From Pseudomonas profundi (lineage in GTDB: Bacteria > Pseudomonadota > Gammaproteobacteria > Pseudomonadales > Pseudomonadaceae): a DNA stretch of 64,000 nt. Positions 28,645 through 37,901 of this stretch are shown one piece after another. Within the stretch, counting starts at the first letter, position 1; the number at the start of each line of letters is the position of its first letter. Location: positions 104,375 to 168,374 of the forward strand of contig NZ_VTPZ01000008.1 in the NCBI RefSeq assembly GCF_008638305.1. Direction: 5' to 3'. The translations under genes were made by a program, and so were the position numbers. The notes below the pieces were generated by a model. That model saw nothing but the letters and a program-made list of their open reading frames with translations. It had not been told where the DNA came from and ran no database searches.

Positions 28645-29217
28645 TTATTCGTCCCGTCCTTCCAGCATTGTTCGTTTGAGCAGGACGTAAACCGAGCCGG
28701 TGCCGCCATGGCGTGGAATGCATGAGGTAAAACCCAACACCTTCGGGTGTTGGCGCAGCCAGGTGTTTACGTGGCTTTTGAGGATGGGTTTGCGTCCGTC
28801 CTTGCGCATGGCTTTGCCGTGAGTCACGCGTACACAGCGGATCTCCAGCCGGTTAGCCTCGGCAAGAAATTCCCACAGAATATCGCGCGCCTTCTCCACG
28901 GTCATGCCATGCAGATCGATGGTGCCATCGAAGGGTATCTGGCCGGTTTTCAGTTTGCGCAGCTGGCTTTCCTGAACACCGTTGGACGCCCAGGCCAGCT
29001 CTTCTTCGGGTTGCACATCCATCACGAACTGATCCGACAGCCCATCCACCTTGATGCGGTTGTCCGGCCGTACGGCACCCTGACGCAAGGTCCTGAGCCT
29101 GGCGTGATCAGTGCGCGGCTTGCCGGTATCGGCCTGGTCGACCTTGATCGGTTTCACTCCCCGGATCGCCTGCCTGAACAGGTCAAGATCATCGGTCTCG
29201 TTGGAATCGTGGGTCAT
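28645..29217 (-). CDS. Smr-domain protein
   Basis: 190 residues from ATG 29217, chosen because family members begin near the DLDLFRQAIRGVKPIK block; an ATG at 29247 would add ten residues. The C-terminal Smr domain (about residues 95-180) contains DLHGMTVEKARD and THGKAMRKDGRKP and TSCIPRHGGTGSVYVLL. Smr domains act as nucleases or nucleic-acid binding modules, and the YdaL/SmrA-type short proteins are of poorly known role. It is divergent from prmB and convergent with mnmH. Confidence 0.88.
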   Translation of the reverse strand: MTHDSNETDDLDLFRQAIRGVKPIKVDQADTGKPRTDHARLRTLRQGAVRPDNRIKVDGLSDQFVMDVQPEEELAWASNGVQESQLRKLKTGQIPFDGTIDLHGMTVEKARDILWEFLAEANRLEIRCVRVTHGKAMRKDGRKPILKSHVNTWLRQHPKVLGFTSCIPRHGGTGSVYVLLKRTMLEGRDE

Positions 29218-29346
29218 GGTTGTCACACATAATTGGCAGACACGCATTGTACCAGCCCCTGTGACTTATGCCTCGGACGAGAAAACCGGCGCCACGAATT
29301 TGCCGCGCCTGCTAGAATGGCGGCTCTGATTCAAGGACGCTTTGCC

Positions 29347-30258
29347 ATGACTGAACTTGCTGCGCTGACCACAATCAAGGATCTCGTTCGCTGGGGCGTG
29401 AGTCGTTTTCACGAAGCCGGCCTGTGGTTCGGACATGGCACGGATAACGCGTGGGACGAGTCGCGCCTGCTGGTGTTGAGCGGGTTGTCACTGGCCTGGG
29501 AGACGCCGCCGGAGTACATGGATTGCCGGGTTACCGAGAGTGAGCGGGCGGCTGTGGTCGCCTTGTTGCAGCAGCGGATAGACCAGCGTATCCCCGCGGC
29601 CTATCTGACCGGGCATGCGCGCTTCGCCGGCCTCGATTTCATTGTCGATGAAAGAGTGCTGGTGCCACGCTCGCCGATTGCCGAGTTGATTGCCAATCGT
29701 TTCGAGCCCTGGCTGGAGCGCGATCCTGTACGGATTCTGGATCTATGTAGCGGTAGCGGCTGCATCGGTATTGCCTGCGCCTACGCGTTCCCCCAGGCCG
29801 AGGTGGTGCTGGCGGATCTGTCCACCGACGCGTTGGCTGTGGCGGAAGAAAACATCGAAGCGCATCAGGTTCAGGATCGGGTTGAGGCGCGCTGGTCGGA
29901 CGGTCTCGACGGCATGCCGGGCGAACGCTTTGATTTGATCGTGAGCAATCCGCCCTACGTGGATGCGCAGGATATGGATGGGCTGCCGGATGAGTATCAA
30001 CATGAGCCGGAGATTGGTCTGGCTTGCGGTGAAGACGGCCTGGATCTGGTCCGGCGCATCCTTGCAGAAGCCGCCGATCATCTTACAGAGGATGGCGTTC
30101 TGGTGATCGAAGTGGGCAACAGCATGGTGCACGTCATGGCCGAGTGGCCTGAAGTCGATTTCGAGTGGGTACCGTTCAAGCACGGCGGGCACGGCGTGTT
30201 CGTACTGAGCGCGGCGCAGTGCCGGGATCATCAGGAGTTGTTTCAGGCCTCGCTGTAG
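29347..30258 (+). CDS. prmB: Ribosomal protein L3 N5-glutamine methyltransferase
   Basis: 303 residues from the ATG that starts [10 protein letters not shown], preceded by AAGGA. The SAM-binding motif [12 protein letters not shown] and the catalytic NPPY (N201) in [10 protein letters not shown] define the glutamine methyltransferase family. PrmB rather than PrmC is favoured by the N-terminal region [10 protein letters not shown] and by its position near aroC, as in P. aeruginosa. A candidate -10 TAGAAT is at 29313-29318. Confidence 0.9.
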   Translation: MTELAALTTIKDLVRWGVSRFHEAGLWFGHGTDNAWDESRLLVLSGLSLAWETPPEYMDCRVTESERAAVVALLQQRIDQRIPAAYLTGHARFAGLDFIVDERVLVPRSPIAELIANRFEPWLERDPVRILDLCSGSGCIGIACAYAFPQAEVVLADLSTDALAVAEENIEAHQVQDRVEARWSDGLDGMPGERFDLIVSNPPYVDAQDMDGLPDEYQHEPEIGLACGEDGLDLVRRILAEAADHLTEDGVLVIEVGNSMVHVMAEWPEVDFEWVPFKHGGHGVFVLSAAQCRDHQELFQASL

Positions 30259-30262
30259 CCAC

Positions 30263-31033
30263 TCAGCGCAGCACCACCCATAGCAGCAATATGGCCTGGA
30301 AAATGGAAAACACGATCAGACAGCCGATTGCGAAGCGGTGCCCGATATCGTTGCGTTTATAGCTTTCCAGTGACGCCTGCAACGTGTTGAGCTGACGTTG
30401 CTGCTGCAGCTGGGCCGCTTCCTGCTCGCGAAGTTGATGCAGGAGCTCTCCGGGCTCGATGGGTTGTACGCGCTCGGTGTTCCAGCTTCCGATCAGATGC
30501 TGCAGATGGCTGGTCTGGGCGCGCCCCCGGGCAGGGGAGTCCGGGTTGAAGCTGATATCGAATCCGGCGCGCTTGAGCAGCTTCCTGCGTATTTCCTGCA
30601 ATTCCTCGCTCAGGCCCTGGTCATCAAGAATCAGCGGCGTGACCACATACTCCGGCACATTGCGCTGGCACCAATCGATTAGCTGGGCGAGCAAATACCC
30701 GGCTATGCCGCGCCGAGCTGGAGCGATGCGCACGCCACTGGGCCCAAAGCGCACCCGTTGACGATTGTGGTCGACCAATACTTCAAGCCGGTTGCCATCT
30801 TCCTGCAGCGGTTCGCCATCCAGCCGGACCTGCAGGCGATAGAGTTCAAGGTTGCCGATGCGCTCGTGGGTGGTCGCTACCTGGGCGAGTGTCTCCGGCT
30901 GAATGGTCTTGCGCAGCACCGATACCGGCCTGAGCAATATCCAGTGAAAGTCGGTTGGCCGGGCGCGGGCAAAGGGATCCCGTGGCGACCTGGGTTCCGT
31001 TGCGTTGATGGTCGGTAGGTCCGCGCTGCTCAT
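30263..31033 (-). CDS. GNAT-like protein with C-terminal membrane anchor; function unknown
   Basis: 256 residues. The central part (about 85-185) has RRGIAGYLLAQLIDWCQ and later KLLKRAGFDI, which resemble the acetyl-CoA pyrophosphate loop (R/Q-x-x-G-x-G/A) and the final strand of GNAT acetyltransferases, but the match is by eye. Residues ~205-230 are Gln/Leu-rich and could be coiled coil; residues ~233-254 form one membrane segment at the C-terminus. It is convergent with prmB, four bases between stops. A homologue stands at this place in other pseudomonads. Confidence 0.65.
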   Translation of the reverse strand: MSSADLPTINATEPRSPRDPFARARPTDFHWILLRPVSVLRKTIQPETLAQVATTHERIGNLELYRLQVRLDGEPLQEDGNRLEVLVDHNRQRVRFGPSGVRIAPARRGIAGYLLAQLIDWCQRNVPEYVVTPLILDDQGLSEELQEIRRKLLKRAGFDISFNPDSPARGRAQTSHLQHLIGSWNTERVQPIEPGELLHQLREQEAAQLQQQRQLNTLQASLESYKRNDIGHRFAIGCLIVFSIFQAILLLWVVLR

Positions 31034-31092
31034 GAGTGATGTCCGGTAGGGTTCACAGGCTTATCGGCAGCGTGGAATCAAACTTGACCTCA

Positions 31093-31860
31093 TTACCAGC
31101 TGCTCAGCGCATTCCAGATCAATCGGATCGCGAGGAGCGTCAGGAGCAGATTGAAATACAGGCCGAAGCGTTGATCGCTGAGGTTTTTCAGTAGTGTCAG
31201 CCCCAGCCAGGTGCCGATAGCGCCGGCCCCGATCATGATCAGTATCAGCCCCAGCCATTCCATGAATATGAAACCTGCGGCGCCGTAAACCAGTGCCTTC
31301 GGTGCATGCTGTAATGTCATTGCAGCGGCAAAGGTTGCGACGGTGGCAAAGCGGTCACCCTGTTGCTGCTGTTTGACAAAGGCGGCCACCAGCGGCCCGG
31401 TAGCACCGACAAACAGGCTGACGAAGGTGGTCAGCGTGGCTGCGATCAGGGTGCCGACCGGTCCGGTGGCGATCTTCGGGATCTGCGGGCCCCAGCAGAG
31501 GAGCAGAATGAAACCCGCAATACACAGCTGGACCAGGGCCAGCGGCAAATCCACCAGAAACTGGCTGCCAAGCCAGGCTCCCAGAAGCACTCCGGGGAAA
31601 AACCAGGCGATCACCGAGAGTCTGATATGACGGGCAGTCATCAGAGCACGGTTGAAATTGGAGCCTAGTTGCACCATCCCGTGAACCGGAATGATCGCCG
31701 CGGGCGGCATGACCAGTGCCATGATAGCGAGCAGCGCAACGCCGCCGCCGATACCCAATGACGCGGTTATCGCCGAGGTGATGCCCGCAGCGATGACCAG
31801 CATGCTGGCCAGTGCCGGAGTGAGGCCAGCCGGTAGAATGAATTCAAGGACCGCTTCCAT
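31093..31860 (-). CDS. TSUP/TauE-SafE family anion exporter
   Basis: 255 residues with about eight hydrophobic segments in two similar halves and the family signature around ASLGIGGGVALLAIMALVMPPAAIIPVHGMVQLGSN (residues ~35-70). The family moves sulfite, sulfonates or other organic anions across the inner membrane. Nearby genes do not fix the substrate. Confidence 0.82.
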   Translation of the reverse strand: MEAVLEFILPAGLTPALASMLVIAAGITSAITASLGIGGGVALLAIMALVMPPAAIIPVHGMVQLGSNFNRALMTARHIRLSVIAWFFPGVLLGAWLGSQFLVDLPLALVQLCIAGFILLLCWGPQIPKIATGPVGTLIAATLTTFVSLFVGATGPLVAAFVKQQQQGDRFATVATFAAAMTLQHAPKALVYGAAGFIFMEWLGLILIMIGAGAIGTWLGLTLLKNLSDQRFGLYFNLLLTLLAIRLIWNALSSW

Positions 31861-31967
31861 CGGAACGCCCGTCGCTGCGAAAACGGAAGCTTAGGGTGTG
31901 TGCGCCTGTTGCCGCAACTCAAGATCGCACCCCATGGGCAGGGCTAGACAGGCGCCGGGCCAACAGG

Positions 31968-31997
31968 CTGTCACCCTCCTGCACGGAACGCTATACT
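31968..31997 (+). promoter_or_regulatory. Candidate sigma-70 promoter of aroC
   Basis: -10 box TATACT at 31992-31997, with CTGTCA (31968-31973) 18 bases upstream as a partial -35. The start codon follows 35 bases later. Confidence 0.5.
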
Positions 31998-32032
31998 GCT
32001 GGCCCTTCAATCATCGACTTCGGGTTGCGCGC

Positions 32033-33124
32033 ATGTCCGGAAATACCATAGGCACACTGTTCACTGTCACCACCGCCGGCGAGAGCCATGGCGCAGCCTT
32101 GATGGCCATTGTGGACGGGTGCCCTCCGGGCATGGAACTGAGCACGGCTGATCTGCAGCATGAACTGGATCGTCGCAAACCGGGCACCAGCCGGCATACA
32201 ACCCAGCGTCAGGAGGCAGACGAAGTCGAGATCGTTTCCGGCGTGTTCGAAGGGCGCACCACGGGATGTCCGATCGGGTTGCTGATTCGCAACACCGATC
32301 AGAAGTCCAAGGATTACTCGGCAATCAAGGACCTGTTCCGGCCGGCCCACGCCGACTATACCTACCATCACAAGTACGGCACTCGCGATTACCGCGGAGG
32401 CGGCCGCTCGTCTGCACGTGAAACCGCCATGCGCGTGGCTGCGGGCGCTATCGCGAAGAAATACCTGGCAACTCAGGGCATCACCGTGCGCGGATATATG
32501 AGCCAGTTGGGTCCGATCGAAATCCCCTTCGAGACCTGGGAGTCGGTGGATCAGAACGCCTTTTTCTGTCCGAACCCGGGCAAGGTGGCTGAGCTGGAAG
32601 TCTATATGGACCAGCTGCGCAGGGATCAGGATTCTGTCGGTGCGAAGATTACCGTAGTCGCTGAGGGCGTTCCGCCAGGCCTGGGCGAGCCGGTCTTTGA
32701 CCGCCTGGATGCTGAGCTGGCCTACGCACTGATGAATATCAATGCGGTGAAGGGCGTCGAAATTGGTGCCGGCTTTGCCTCGGTCGCCCAGCGCGGGACT
32801 GAACATCGGGATGAAATGACCCCCGCCGGGTTCAGGAGCAACCATGCGGGCGGCGTACTGGGCGGTATTTCCTCGGGCCAGCCGATTGTCGCAAGCCTGG
32901 CGCTAAAGCCTACATCCAGCATCACGACTCCCGGCCAATCCATTGATATCAATGGTAATCCTGTCGAGGTTATTACCAAGGGGCGGCATGATCCCTGTGT
33001 CGGCATCCGTGCCACACCGATCGCCGAGGCGATGGTTGCTATCGTGTTGCTCGACCATCTGCTGCGTCACCGCGGGCAGAATGCAGAGGTGCAGGTGGCT
33101 ACGCCCGTGCTCGGTCAGTTGTAA
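32033..33124 (+). CDS. aroC: Chorismate synthase
   Basis: 363 residues, typical length. The start [20 protein letters not shown] is the family N-terminus and was chosen over a longer frame opening at 31898. Signature blocks [26 protein letters not shown] and GGRSSARET are present. It converts EPSP to chorismate with reduced FMN, the branch point feeding trpFBA in this window. Presumed promoter just upstream. Confidence 0.97.
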   Translation: MSGNTIGTLFTVTTAGESHGAALMAIVDGCPPGMELSTADLQHELDRRKPGTSRHTTQRQEADEVEIVSGVFEGRTTGCPIGLLIRNTDQKSKDYSAIKDLFRPAHADYTYHHKYGTRDYRGGGRSSARETAMRVAAGAIAKKYLATQGITVRGYMSQLGPIEIPFETWESVDQNAFFCPNPGKVAELEVYMDQLRRDQDSVGAKITVVAEGVPPGLGEPVFDRLDAELAYALMNINAVKGVEIGAGFASVAQRGTEHRDEMTPAGFRSNHAGGVLGGISSGQPIVASLALKPTSSITTPGQSIDINGNPVEVITKGRHDPCVGIRATPIAEAMVAIVLLDHLLRHRGQNAEVQVATPVLGQL

Positions 33125-33206
33125 TCTTCCGGTTGACTGCTGCGGCCTGTCTGGCTGGTGTTGGCGCCAGCGCAGGCGGGGCTGATCCGAATATCCTGTC
33201 AGGGTC

Positions 33207-34382
33207 ATGATCGTGCCGTACTGGCGACTATCGAGTTTTTACTTCGCTTATTTCGCGCTGCTCGGCGGCATAGCGCCATTTCTGTCGCTGTATTTCCATC
33301 ACCTGGGTTTTTCCGCCGCACGCATCGGTGAGCTTGTCGCCATCCCCATGTTGATGCGTTGCCTGGCGCCCAGTCTGTGGGGCTGGTTGGGTGATGTGAG
33401 CGGGCGGCGCCTGCTGATTGTTCGCTGTGGTGCGCTGGCTACTGCGCTGAGTTTCACCGGGATATTCCTGCGGCAGGATTATCTGTGGCTGGCGTTGATC
33501 ATGGCTTTGCACAGTTTCTTCTGGCACGCAGTGCTGCCGCAATTCGAGGCAATCACACTGGCACATCTGGGAGATCAGTCGGCTCGCTACAGTCAGGTAA
33601 GGCTGTGGGGATCGGTGGGCTTTATCGCCACCGTGGTTGGCCTGGGCTGGCTGTTACAGGCGTACGAACTGGATGTATACCCGGTCGTCATGCTCTCTAT
33701 CATGTCGGCGATTTTTCTGTGTAGCCTGCTGGTTCCGGCGCCCCCATCACGCCTCGTGAAGGAGGGCGGCCAGCTGGCGACGGGGTTCATCAGGCAGTTG
33801 CTCCGCCCGGGTGTGCCGGCATTCTTTGTCTGTGTTGCATTCATGCAACTGTCACATGGGCCTTACTACACCTTTCTCACGCTGCACCTGGAAGCGCTCG
33901 GTTATACACGCAGCGTGATTGGCGTGATGTGGGCGTTCGGCGTGCTGGCCGAGATTCTGCTGTTTGCCCTGATGACCCGAATCCTGGCTTTTTGCAGTTT
34001 AAAGCAGATGCTGGTGGTCAGCTTTGCGCTGGCTGCGCTGCGTTGGCTGTTGTTGGGCGGGCTGGCTGATCACCTGACAGTATTGCTGTTCGCGCAGTTG
34101 CTGCACGCTGCCACGTTCGGCAGCTTTCATGTCGCAGCGATCCATTTCGTCCAGCAGAGTTTCAGCGAGAGGATGCAGGGACAAGGGCAAGCTTTGTATG
34201 CGACGCTTGCCGGGGTAGGCGGCGCACTCGGTGCGCTATATTCGGGCTACAGCTGGACCAGCATCGGGCCGTTCTGGACCTTTGCCATCGCCAGTTTTGC
34301 TGCACTGCTCGCTGCGCTGGTGCTGCAGTGGCGTCTGCCCGGTCGAGCCGATATGGCAACTGAAAACGATCGGGTCCATTAA
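33207..34382 (+). CDS. MFS transporter, HcaT-like
   Basis: 391 residues with about twelve membrane segments. The N-terminus YWRLSSFYFAYFALLGGIAPFLSLYFHHLGFSAARIGEL is typical of the MFS_1-like / 3-phenylpropionate transporter group. A similar gene follows aroC in P. aeruginosa. It is followed 18 bases later by the acireductone dioxygenase-like gene, possibly cotranscribed. The substrate is unknown. Confidence 0.8.
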   Translation: MIVPYWRLSSFYFAYFALLGGIAPFLSLYFHHLGFSAARIGELVAIPMLMRCLAPSLWGWLGDVSGRRLLIVRCGALATALSFTGIFLRQDYLWLALIMALHSFFWHAVLPQFEAITLAHLGDQSARYSQVRLWGSVGFIATVVGLGWLLQAYELDVYPVVMLSIMSAIFLCSLLVPAPPSRLVKEGGQLATGFIRQLLRPGVPAFFVCVAFMQLSHGPYYTFLTLHLEALGYTRSVIGVMWAFGVLAEILLFALMTRILAFCSLKQMLVVSFALAALRWLLLGGLADHLTVLLFAQLLHAATFGSFHVAAIHFVQQSFSERMQGQGQALYATLAGVGGALGALYSGYSWTSIGPFWTFAIASFAALLAALVLQWRLPGRADMATENDRVH

Positions 34383-34400
34383 TCGAATAATCAGAGGCGG

Positions 34401-34934
34401 ATGGCCATGACTTTCCTGGCGGTGTATCACCACGAGAACCTGTTGAACCCGATCAAACTGCTGACGCACCGCGACGATATAACCGCCACGCTGGAAGCGG
34501 TCTCCGTCAGCTACGAGAACCTTGATATCTCCGCTGCATTCACTGGCGTGGAAGATGACTCGCGGATTCTGGGCAGCCTCGAAGCGCAGTTCGAGGACTA
34601 CCCGCACAGAAAAGTTATCCGGCTGCCGGCGATACCCCGTTACGCAACGCCGCCATCCGACGCTGGCGAGCCCGAGCAACGCTGCGTTGACGCAGGATTG
34701 CGACTGTTTGTTCAAGGCCGGGGCGTATTCTGCCTGCATCAGGCGGACCACCTGTACGCGCTGGGGTGTGAGGCGGGAGACCTGGTCTCGGTTCCGGCGG
34801 GTGTGACCCATTGGTTCCGTCAGAGCACTGGTCCGGAGTGCGTTGTGGTTCGCCTTGCACATAGCACTGACGGGCTCCAGTGCGTCGTCTGCGATGAACG
34901 CCTGGCCAGGGGAATCGAGTTGCCGGAATTCTGA
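34401..34934 (+). CDS. Degenerate acireductone dioxygenase-like protein
   Basis: 177 residues, the length of bacterial ARD (MtnD). The cupin core RLFVQGRGVFCLHQADHLYALGCEAGDLVSVPAGVTHWF aligns with MtnD. But the metal site is broken: the canonical E-H-x-H-x3-E-V-R is here E92-Q93-R-C95-V-D-A-G99-L-R, so two His and the Glu ligand are lost; only the late His (H137 in THWF) remains. No mtnA, mtnB or mtnC is adjacent, although in P. aeruginosa mtnB, mtnD and mtnC lie together after this MFS gene. It is therefore unlikely to be a working methionine-salvage dioxygenase and may be a pseudo-enzyme or repurposed cupin. The reading frame is intact. Confidence 0.8.
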   Translation: MAMTFLAVYHHENLLNPIKLLTHRDDITATLEAVSVSYENLDISAAFTGVEDDSRILGSLEAQFEDYPHRKVIRLPAIPRYATPPSDAGEPEQRCVDAGLRLFVQGRGVFCLHQADHLYALGCEAGDLVSVPAGVTHWFRQSTGPECVVVRLAHSTDGLQCVVCDERLARGIELPEF

Positions 34935-35045
34935 GATCCGATAGGCCGTGGCCGTATTGGATTATCGCTGCGTTGCCTATTGCGCAAGCGAAGCTGTGAT
35001 GATGGTCTAGACTGGAGAAGAACTTCTCAAAACAAGGGCTTAGCG

Positions 35046-35237
35046 ATGGAAAATTTAGGCGGCGGTCTAATTGGTTTGGTGATACTCGTTCTGAGTATCT
35101 GGGCCATCATCAAAATTGTACAGAGCGGTGCGAGTACGCTCGCCAAGGTACTTTGGGTATTGTTCATTCTGATCGTGCCGGTGATCGGCCTGATCGTCTG
35201 GTTCTTTGCCGGCCCACGCGGTGGGACGACTCCATAA
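35046..35237 (+). CDS. Small PLDc_N-type membrane protein
   Basis: 63 residues from ATG 35046. Two hydrophobic segments (about 6-24 and 36-53) with a short polar loop KIVQSGASTLAKVLW fit the phospholipase D N-terminal (PLDc_N) family of small membrane proteins. Function unknown. Its stop is directly followed by the ATG of the SDR gene, so the two are probably cotranscribed. Confidence 0.75.
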   Translation: MENLGGGLIGLVILVLSIWAIIKIVQSGASTLAKVLWVLFILIVPVIGLIVWFFAGPRGGTTP

Positions 35238-35999
35238 ATGATTCCGTTGGATGGTAGGGTGGCGCTGGTTACTGGCGCTGCTCGAGGTATCGGCTATGGC
35301 GTGGCTACCCGTCTGTTACGGGACGGGTGGTCGGTAGTGCTGGCTGATATCGACGAAGCTGGCGGCCAGGAGGCCGCCGAGGAGCTGGCGCGACTGGGCA
35401 CGGTCGAGTTTGTCACCCTGGATGTTGCAGATGAAGCCAGTGTGATTGCCTGCATGGAGCGCGTCGAGGAAGACTTCGGGCAGCTTGATGGCCTGGTGAA
35501 CAATGCCGGCATCGCCGATCCGGATAATGGTCCGCTGGAACAGTTGAGTCTGGACAGCTGGAATCGCTTGATCGGCACCAATCTGACCGGCGCTTTCCTG
35601 CTTTCCAAGCATGCAGTCGGATTGTTGCGCCGGCGGGGCGGTGCCATCGTCAACATGGCTTCAACCCGCGCCGTACAGTCCGAGGCACAGACAGAGGCCT
35701 ACGCGGCGAGCAAGGGCGGGCTGGTAGCACTGACGCATGCCATGGCGGTAAGCCTCGGGCCTGAAATTAGGGTGAATGCGGTCAGTCCGGGATGGATCGA
35801 CACGCGACCGCCGGTTCAGCAAGCCAGTGATCCGCTGAGGGTGGTGGATCATGAGCAACATGCCGCGGGCAGAGTAGGGCAGCCAGCAGATGTTGCGGCG
35901 CTGGTTGCCTTCCTCCTGGGGCCGGATGCCGGCTTCATTACCGGACAGAATTACCTGATTGATGGCGGCATGACCCGACAGATGTTTTACGTCGAGTAA
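35238..35999 (+). CDS. Short-chain dehydrogenase/reductase
   Basis: 253 residues, classical SDR size. The cofactor motif TGAARGIG, NNAG (NNAGIAD), the catalytic Ser-Tyr-Lys with YAASKGG, and the C-terminal FITGQNYLIDGGMTRQ are all present. An Asp in ADIDEAGG after strand 2 suggests NAD preference. The alcohol substrate is unknown. Start codon abuts the stop of the preceding small membrane protein. Confidence 0.87.
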   Translation: MIPLDGRVALVTGAARGIGYGVATRLLRDGWSVVLADIDEAGGQEAAEELARLGTVEFVTLDVADEASVIACMERVEEDFGQLDGLVNNAGIADPDNGPLEQLSLDSWNRLIGTNLTGAFLLSKHAVGLLRRRGGAIVNMASTRAVQSEAQTEAYAASKGGLVALTHAMAVSLGPEIRVNAVSPGWIDTRPPVQQASDPLRVVDHEQHAAGRVGQPADVAALVAFLLGPDAGFITGQNYLIDGGMTRQMFYVE

Positions 36000-36086
36000 C
36001 GCCTGATCCTGTCGGGTCTTTTGGAAGAATAACGCCGGCCTCGTCTGAAGCCGGCGATCCACGAGTTGGCGCGCTGCCAACCCGGC

Positions 36087-36860
36087 CTATTTTTCTACGA
36101 ACGCCCGTTCAATCACGTAGTGCCCCTGATCGCCATGCCGTGCTTCCTTGAAGCCCTGCGCATCAAGGATCTGGCAGGTGTCCTTGAGCATGTTCGGACT
36201 GCCGCAAAGCATGAACCGGTCGTTCTCCAGATCGATGGGCGGCAGCCCGATATCATCGAACAGTTTTCCGCTGTTCATCAGATCGGTAAGTCGGCCCTGG
36301 TTGCGGAATGGCTCGCGGGTGACAGTGGGATAATAGATCAGCTTGTCGCGCACCATATCGCCGAAGTATTCATGGTTCGGCAGATCCTGGCCGATCAGAT
36401 CCTGATATGCCAGTTCACGAACGTACCGGCAACCGTGCACCAGAATCACCTTGTCATATTGCTCATAGGTTTCCGGATCCTGGACGATGCTGATAAAAGG
36501 TGCCAGGCCGGTACCGGTGCTGAGCAGGTACAGATTCCGGCCCGGGATCAGATGGTCGAGCACCAGTGTGCCGGTAGGCTTGCGGCTCAGCATGATCTGG
36601 TCGCCTTCCCTGATATTCTGCAACCGCGACGTCAGCGGACCATCCGGCACCTTGATGCTGAAAAACTCCAGAGTGTCTTCGTAGTTCGGGCTGGCGATAC
36701 TGTAGGCGCGCATCAACGGACGACCCTCGACTTCCAGACCGATCATGATGAAATGACCGTTCTTGAAGCGAAACCCCGGATCGCGGGTGGTCTTGAAGCT
36801 GAACAGGTTGTCTGTCCAGTGGTGTACGCTGAGAACGCGTTCGGTGTTGAATCCCGCCAT
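36087..36860 (-). CDS. fpr: Ferredoxin/flavodoxin-NADP+ reductase
   Basis: 257 residues from the ATG that gives MAGFNTERV, with AAGGAG upstream; a TTG six bases earlier is unlikely. Flavin motif RAYSIASP, NADP-binding STGTGLAPF and the C-terminal VIERAFVEK are typical of bacterial Fpr. It moves electrons between NADPH and ferredoxin or flavodoxin, with roles in iron-sulfur repair and redox stress. It is divergent from a LysR regulator, the fpr/finR arrangement. Confidence 0.95.
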   Translation of the reverse strand: MAGFNTERVLSVHHWTDNLFSFKTTRDPGFRFKNGHFIMIGLEVEGRPLMRAYSIASPNYEDTLEFFSIKVPDGPLTSRLQNIREGDQIMLSRKPTGTLVLDHLIPGRNLYLLSTGTGLAPFISIVQDPETYEQYDKVILVHGCRYVRELAYQDLIGQDLPNHEYFGDMVRDKLIYYPTVTREPFRNQGRLTDLMNSGKLFDDIGLPPIDLENDRFMLCGSPNMLKDTCQILDAQGFKEARHGDQGHYVIERAFVEK

Positions 36861-36961
36861 TTTCAAATGCTCCTTAGCCCGTCTGATGGCGTGAATACTA
36901 CGCTCTGGTAGTATATCGGTTAAGCGACTTGTATCTCTTTAGCTAAACGGAAATACCGATA
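36861..36961. promoter_or_regulatory. Divergent fpr/finR control region
   Basis: 101-bp gap. On the fpr strand a -10-like TATACT (plus-strand 36910-36915) lies without a good -35, consistent with an activator-dependent promoter. Inverted words ATCGGT and ACCGAT flank the A/T-rich centre with TTAGCTAAA. A LysR-type (FinR) site is expected here. Confidence 0.5.
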
Positions 36962-37852
36962 ATGAAATTTACCCTGCGCCAGTTAGAGGTCTTTCTTGCT
37001 GCGTCCTTTTACGAGAACCTGACGCGTGCCGCGGAGAGCCTGTCCATGTCGCAATCCGCTGCCAGCAGCGCCCTGCGGGATCTGGAAAAGCAGTTCGGTG
37101 TACAGCTGTTTGACCGGGTCGGCAAGCGGCTGCAGCTGAACGAACTGGGTAACACCGTGCGGCCCAAGGCTCGCGCCCTGATTGATCAGGCGCAGAGCCT
37201 TGAGTTGGCATTGGCGAACCATGCTGATGTCGGAGATCTCAAGGTGGGCGCAACCCTGAGTATCGGCAATTACCTTGCGGTAGAGATCATGGCGCGCTAC
37301 ATGGTCGAACAACCCGGTGCGCGGGTTGAGCTTGAGGTCGCCAACACCGCAACGATCGTGCGCAAAATCGCGAACTTCGAGCTCGACATCGGTTTGATCG
37401 AAGGCGAAACACACCATCCCGAGCTGGAAATGAAGTACTGGCGCGATGATGAGCTGGTGGTTTTCTGCGCACCGGATCACCCCTGGGCCGGTAAGCCATG
37501 GCTGACGGACGAGGAGCTGGTGGAAGCCGAATGGGTAGTGCGCGAGCAGGGTTCGGGCACGCGACAGCATTTCGAATGGGCCTTGCACGGGTTGCTGCCG
37601 AGGCTGCAATTCAAGCTCGAGCTGCAGCATACCGAGGCAATCAAGCGTGCGGTGGAAGCGGGGCTCGGCATCGGTTGCCTGTCAGCCATTACCTTGGTCG
37701 AAGCCTTCAAACGCGGCAGTCTGGTGCCCCTGCCAGTGCCGCAGCGAGACTTCAAGCGCAGCTTCTATTTCGTGCTTCAGCGCAACAAGTTCCGCAGCGC
37801 CGGTATAGAACGCTGGCTGGAAATGTGCAGAGAAGCCGAGGAGCAGGCATAA
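36962..37852 (+). CDS. finR: LysR-type regulator FinR
   Basis: 296 residues. N-terminal helix-turn-helix (FTLRQLEVFLAASFYENLTRAAESLSMSQSAASSALRDLE) and a LysR effector domain follow. FinR is known in Pseudomonas putida as the superoxide-responsive activator of fpr; this gene is divergent from fpr over a 101-bp gap, so the name is a context call. Ends at a hairpin terminator. Confidence 0.82.
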   Translation: MKFTLRQLEVFLAASFYENLTRAAESLSMSQSAASSALRDLEKQFGVQLFDRVGKRLQLNELGNTVRPKARALIDQAQSLELALANHADVGDLKVGATLSIGNYLAVEIMARYMVEQPGARVELEVANTATIVRKIANFELDIGLIEGETHHPELEMKYWRDDELVVFCAPDHPWAGKPWLTDEELVEAEWVVREQGSGTRQHFEWALHGLLPRLQFKLELQHTEAIKRAVEAGLGIGCLSAITLVEAFKRGSLVPLPVPQRDFKRSFYFVLQRNKFRSAGIERWLEMCREAEEQA

Positions 37853-37855
37853 ACG

Positions 37856-37884
37856 AAAAGACCGGGCGCAGGCCCGGCCTTTTC
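37856..37884 (+). terminator. Intrinsic terminator of finR, possibly bidirectional
   Basis: Stem CCGGGC / GCCCGG within AAAAGA...CCTTTT; A-run before and T-run after mean it may also stop the convergent gene at 37902. Confidence 0.75.
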
Positions 37885-37901
37885 TGCAACATGAAAGCGG
37901 T

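Noticed and set aside
36033..36056. Inverted repeat CGCCGGC/GCCGGCG between the SDR gene and fpr, considered as a terminator
   Set aside because: No T-tract follows on either strand; kept only as a possible hairpin.
36066..36911. 281-residue ORF overlapping fpr on the other strand
   Set aside because: Shadow of fpr, which has all reductase motifs.
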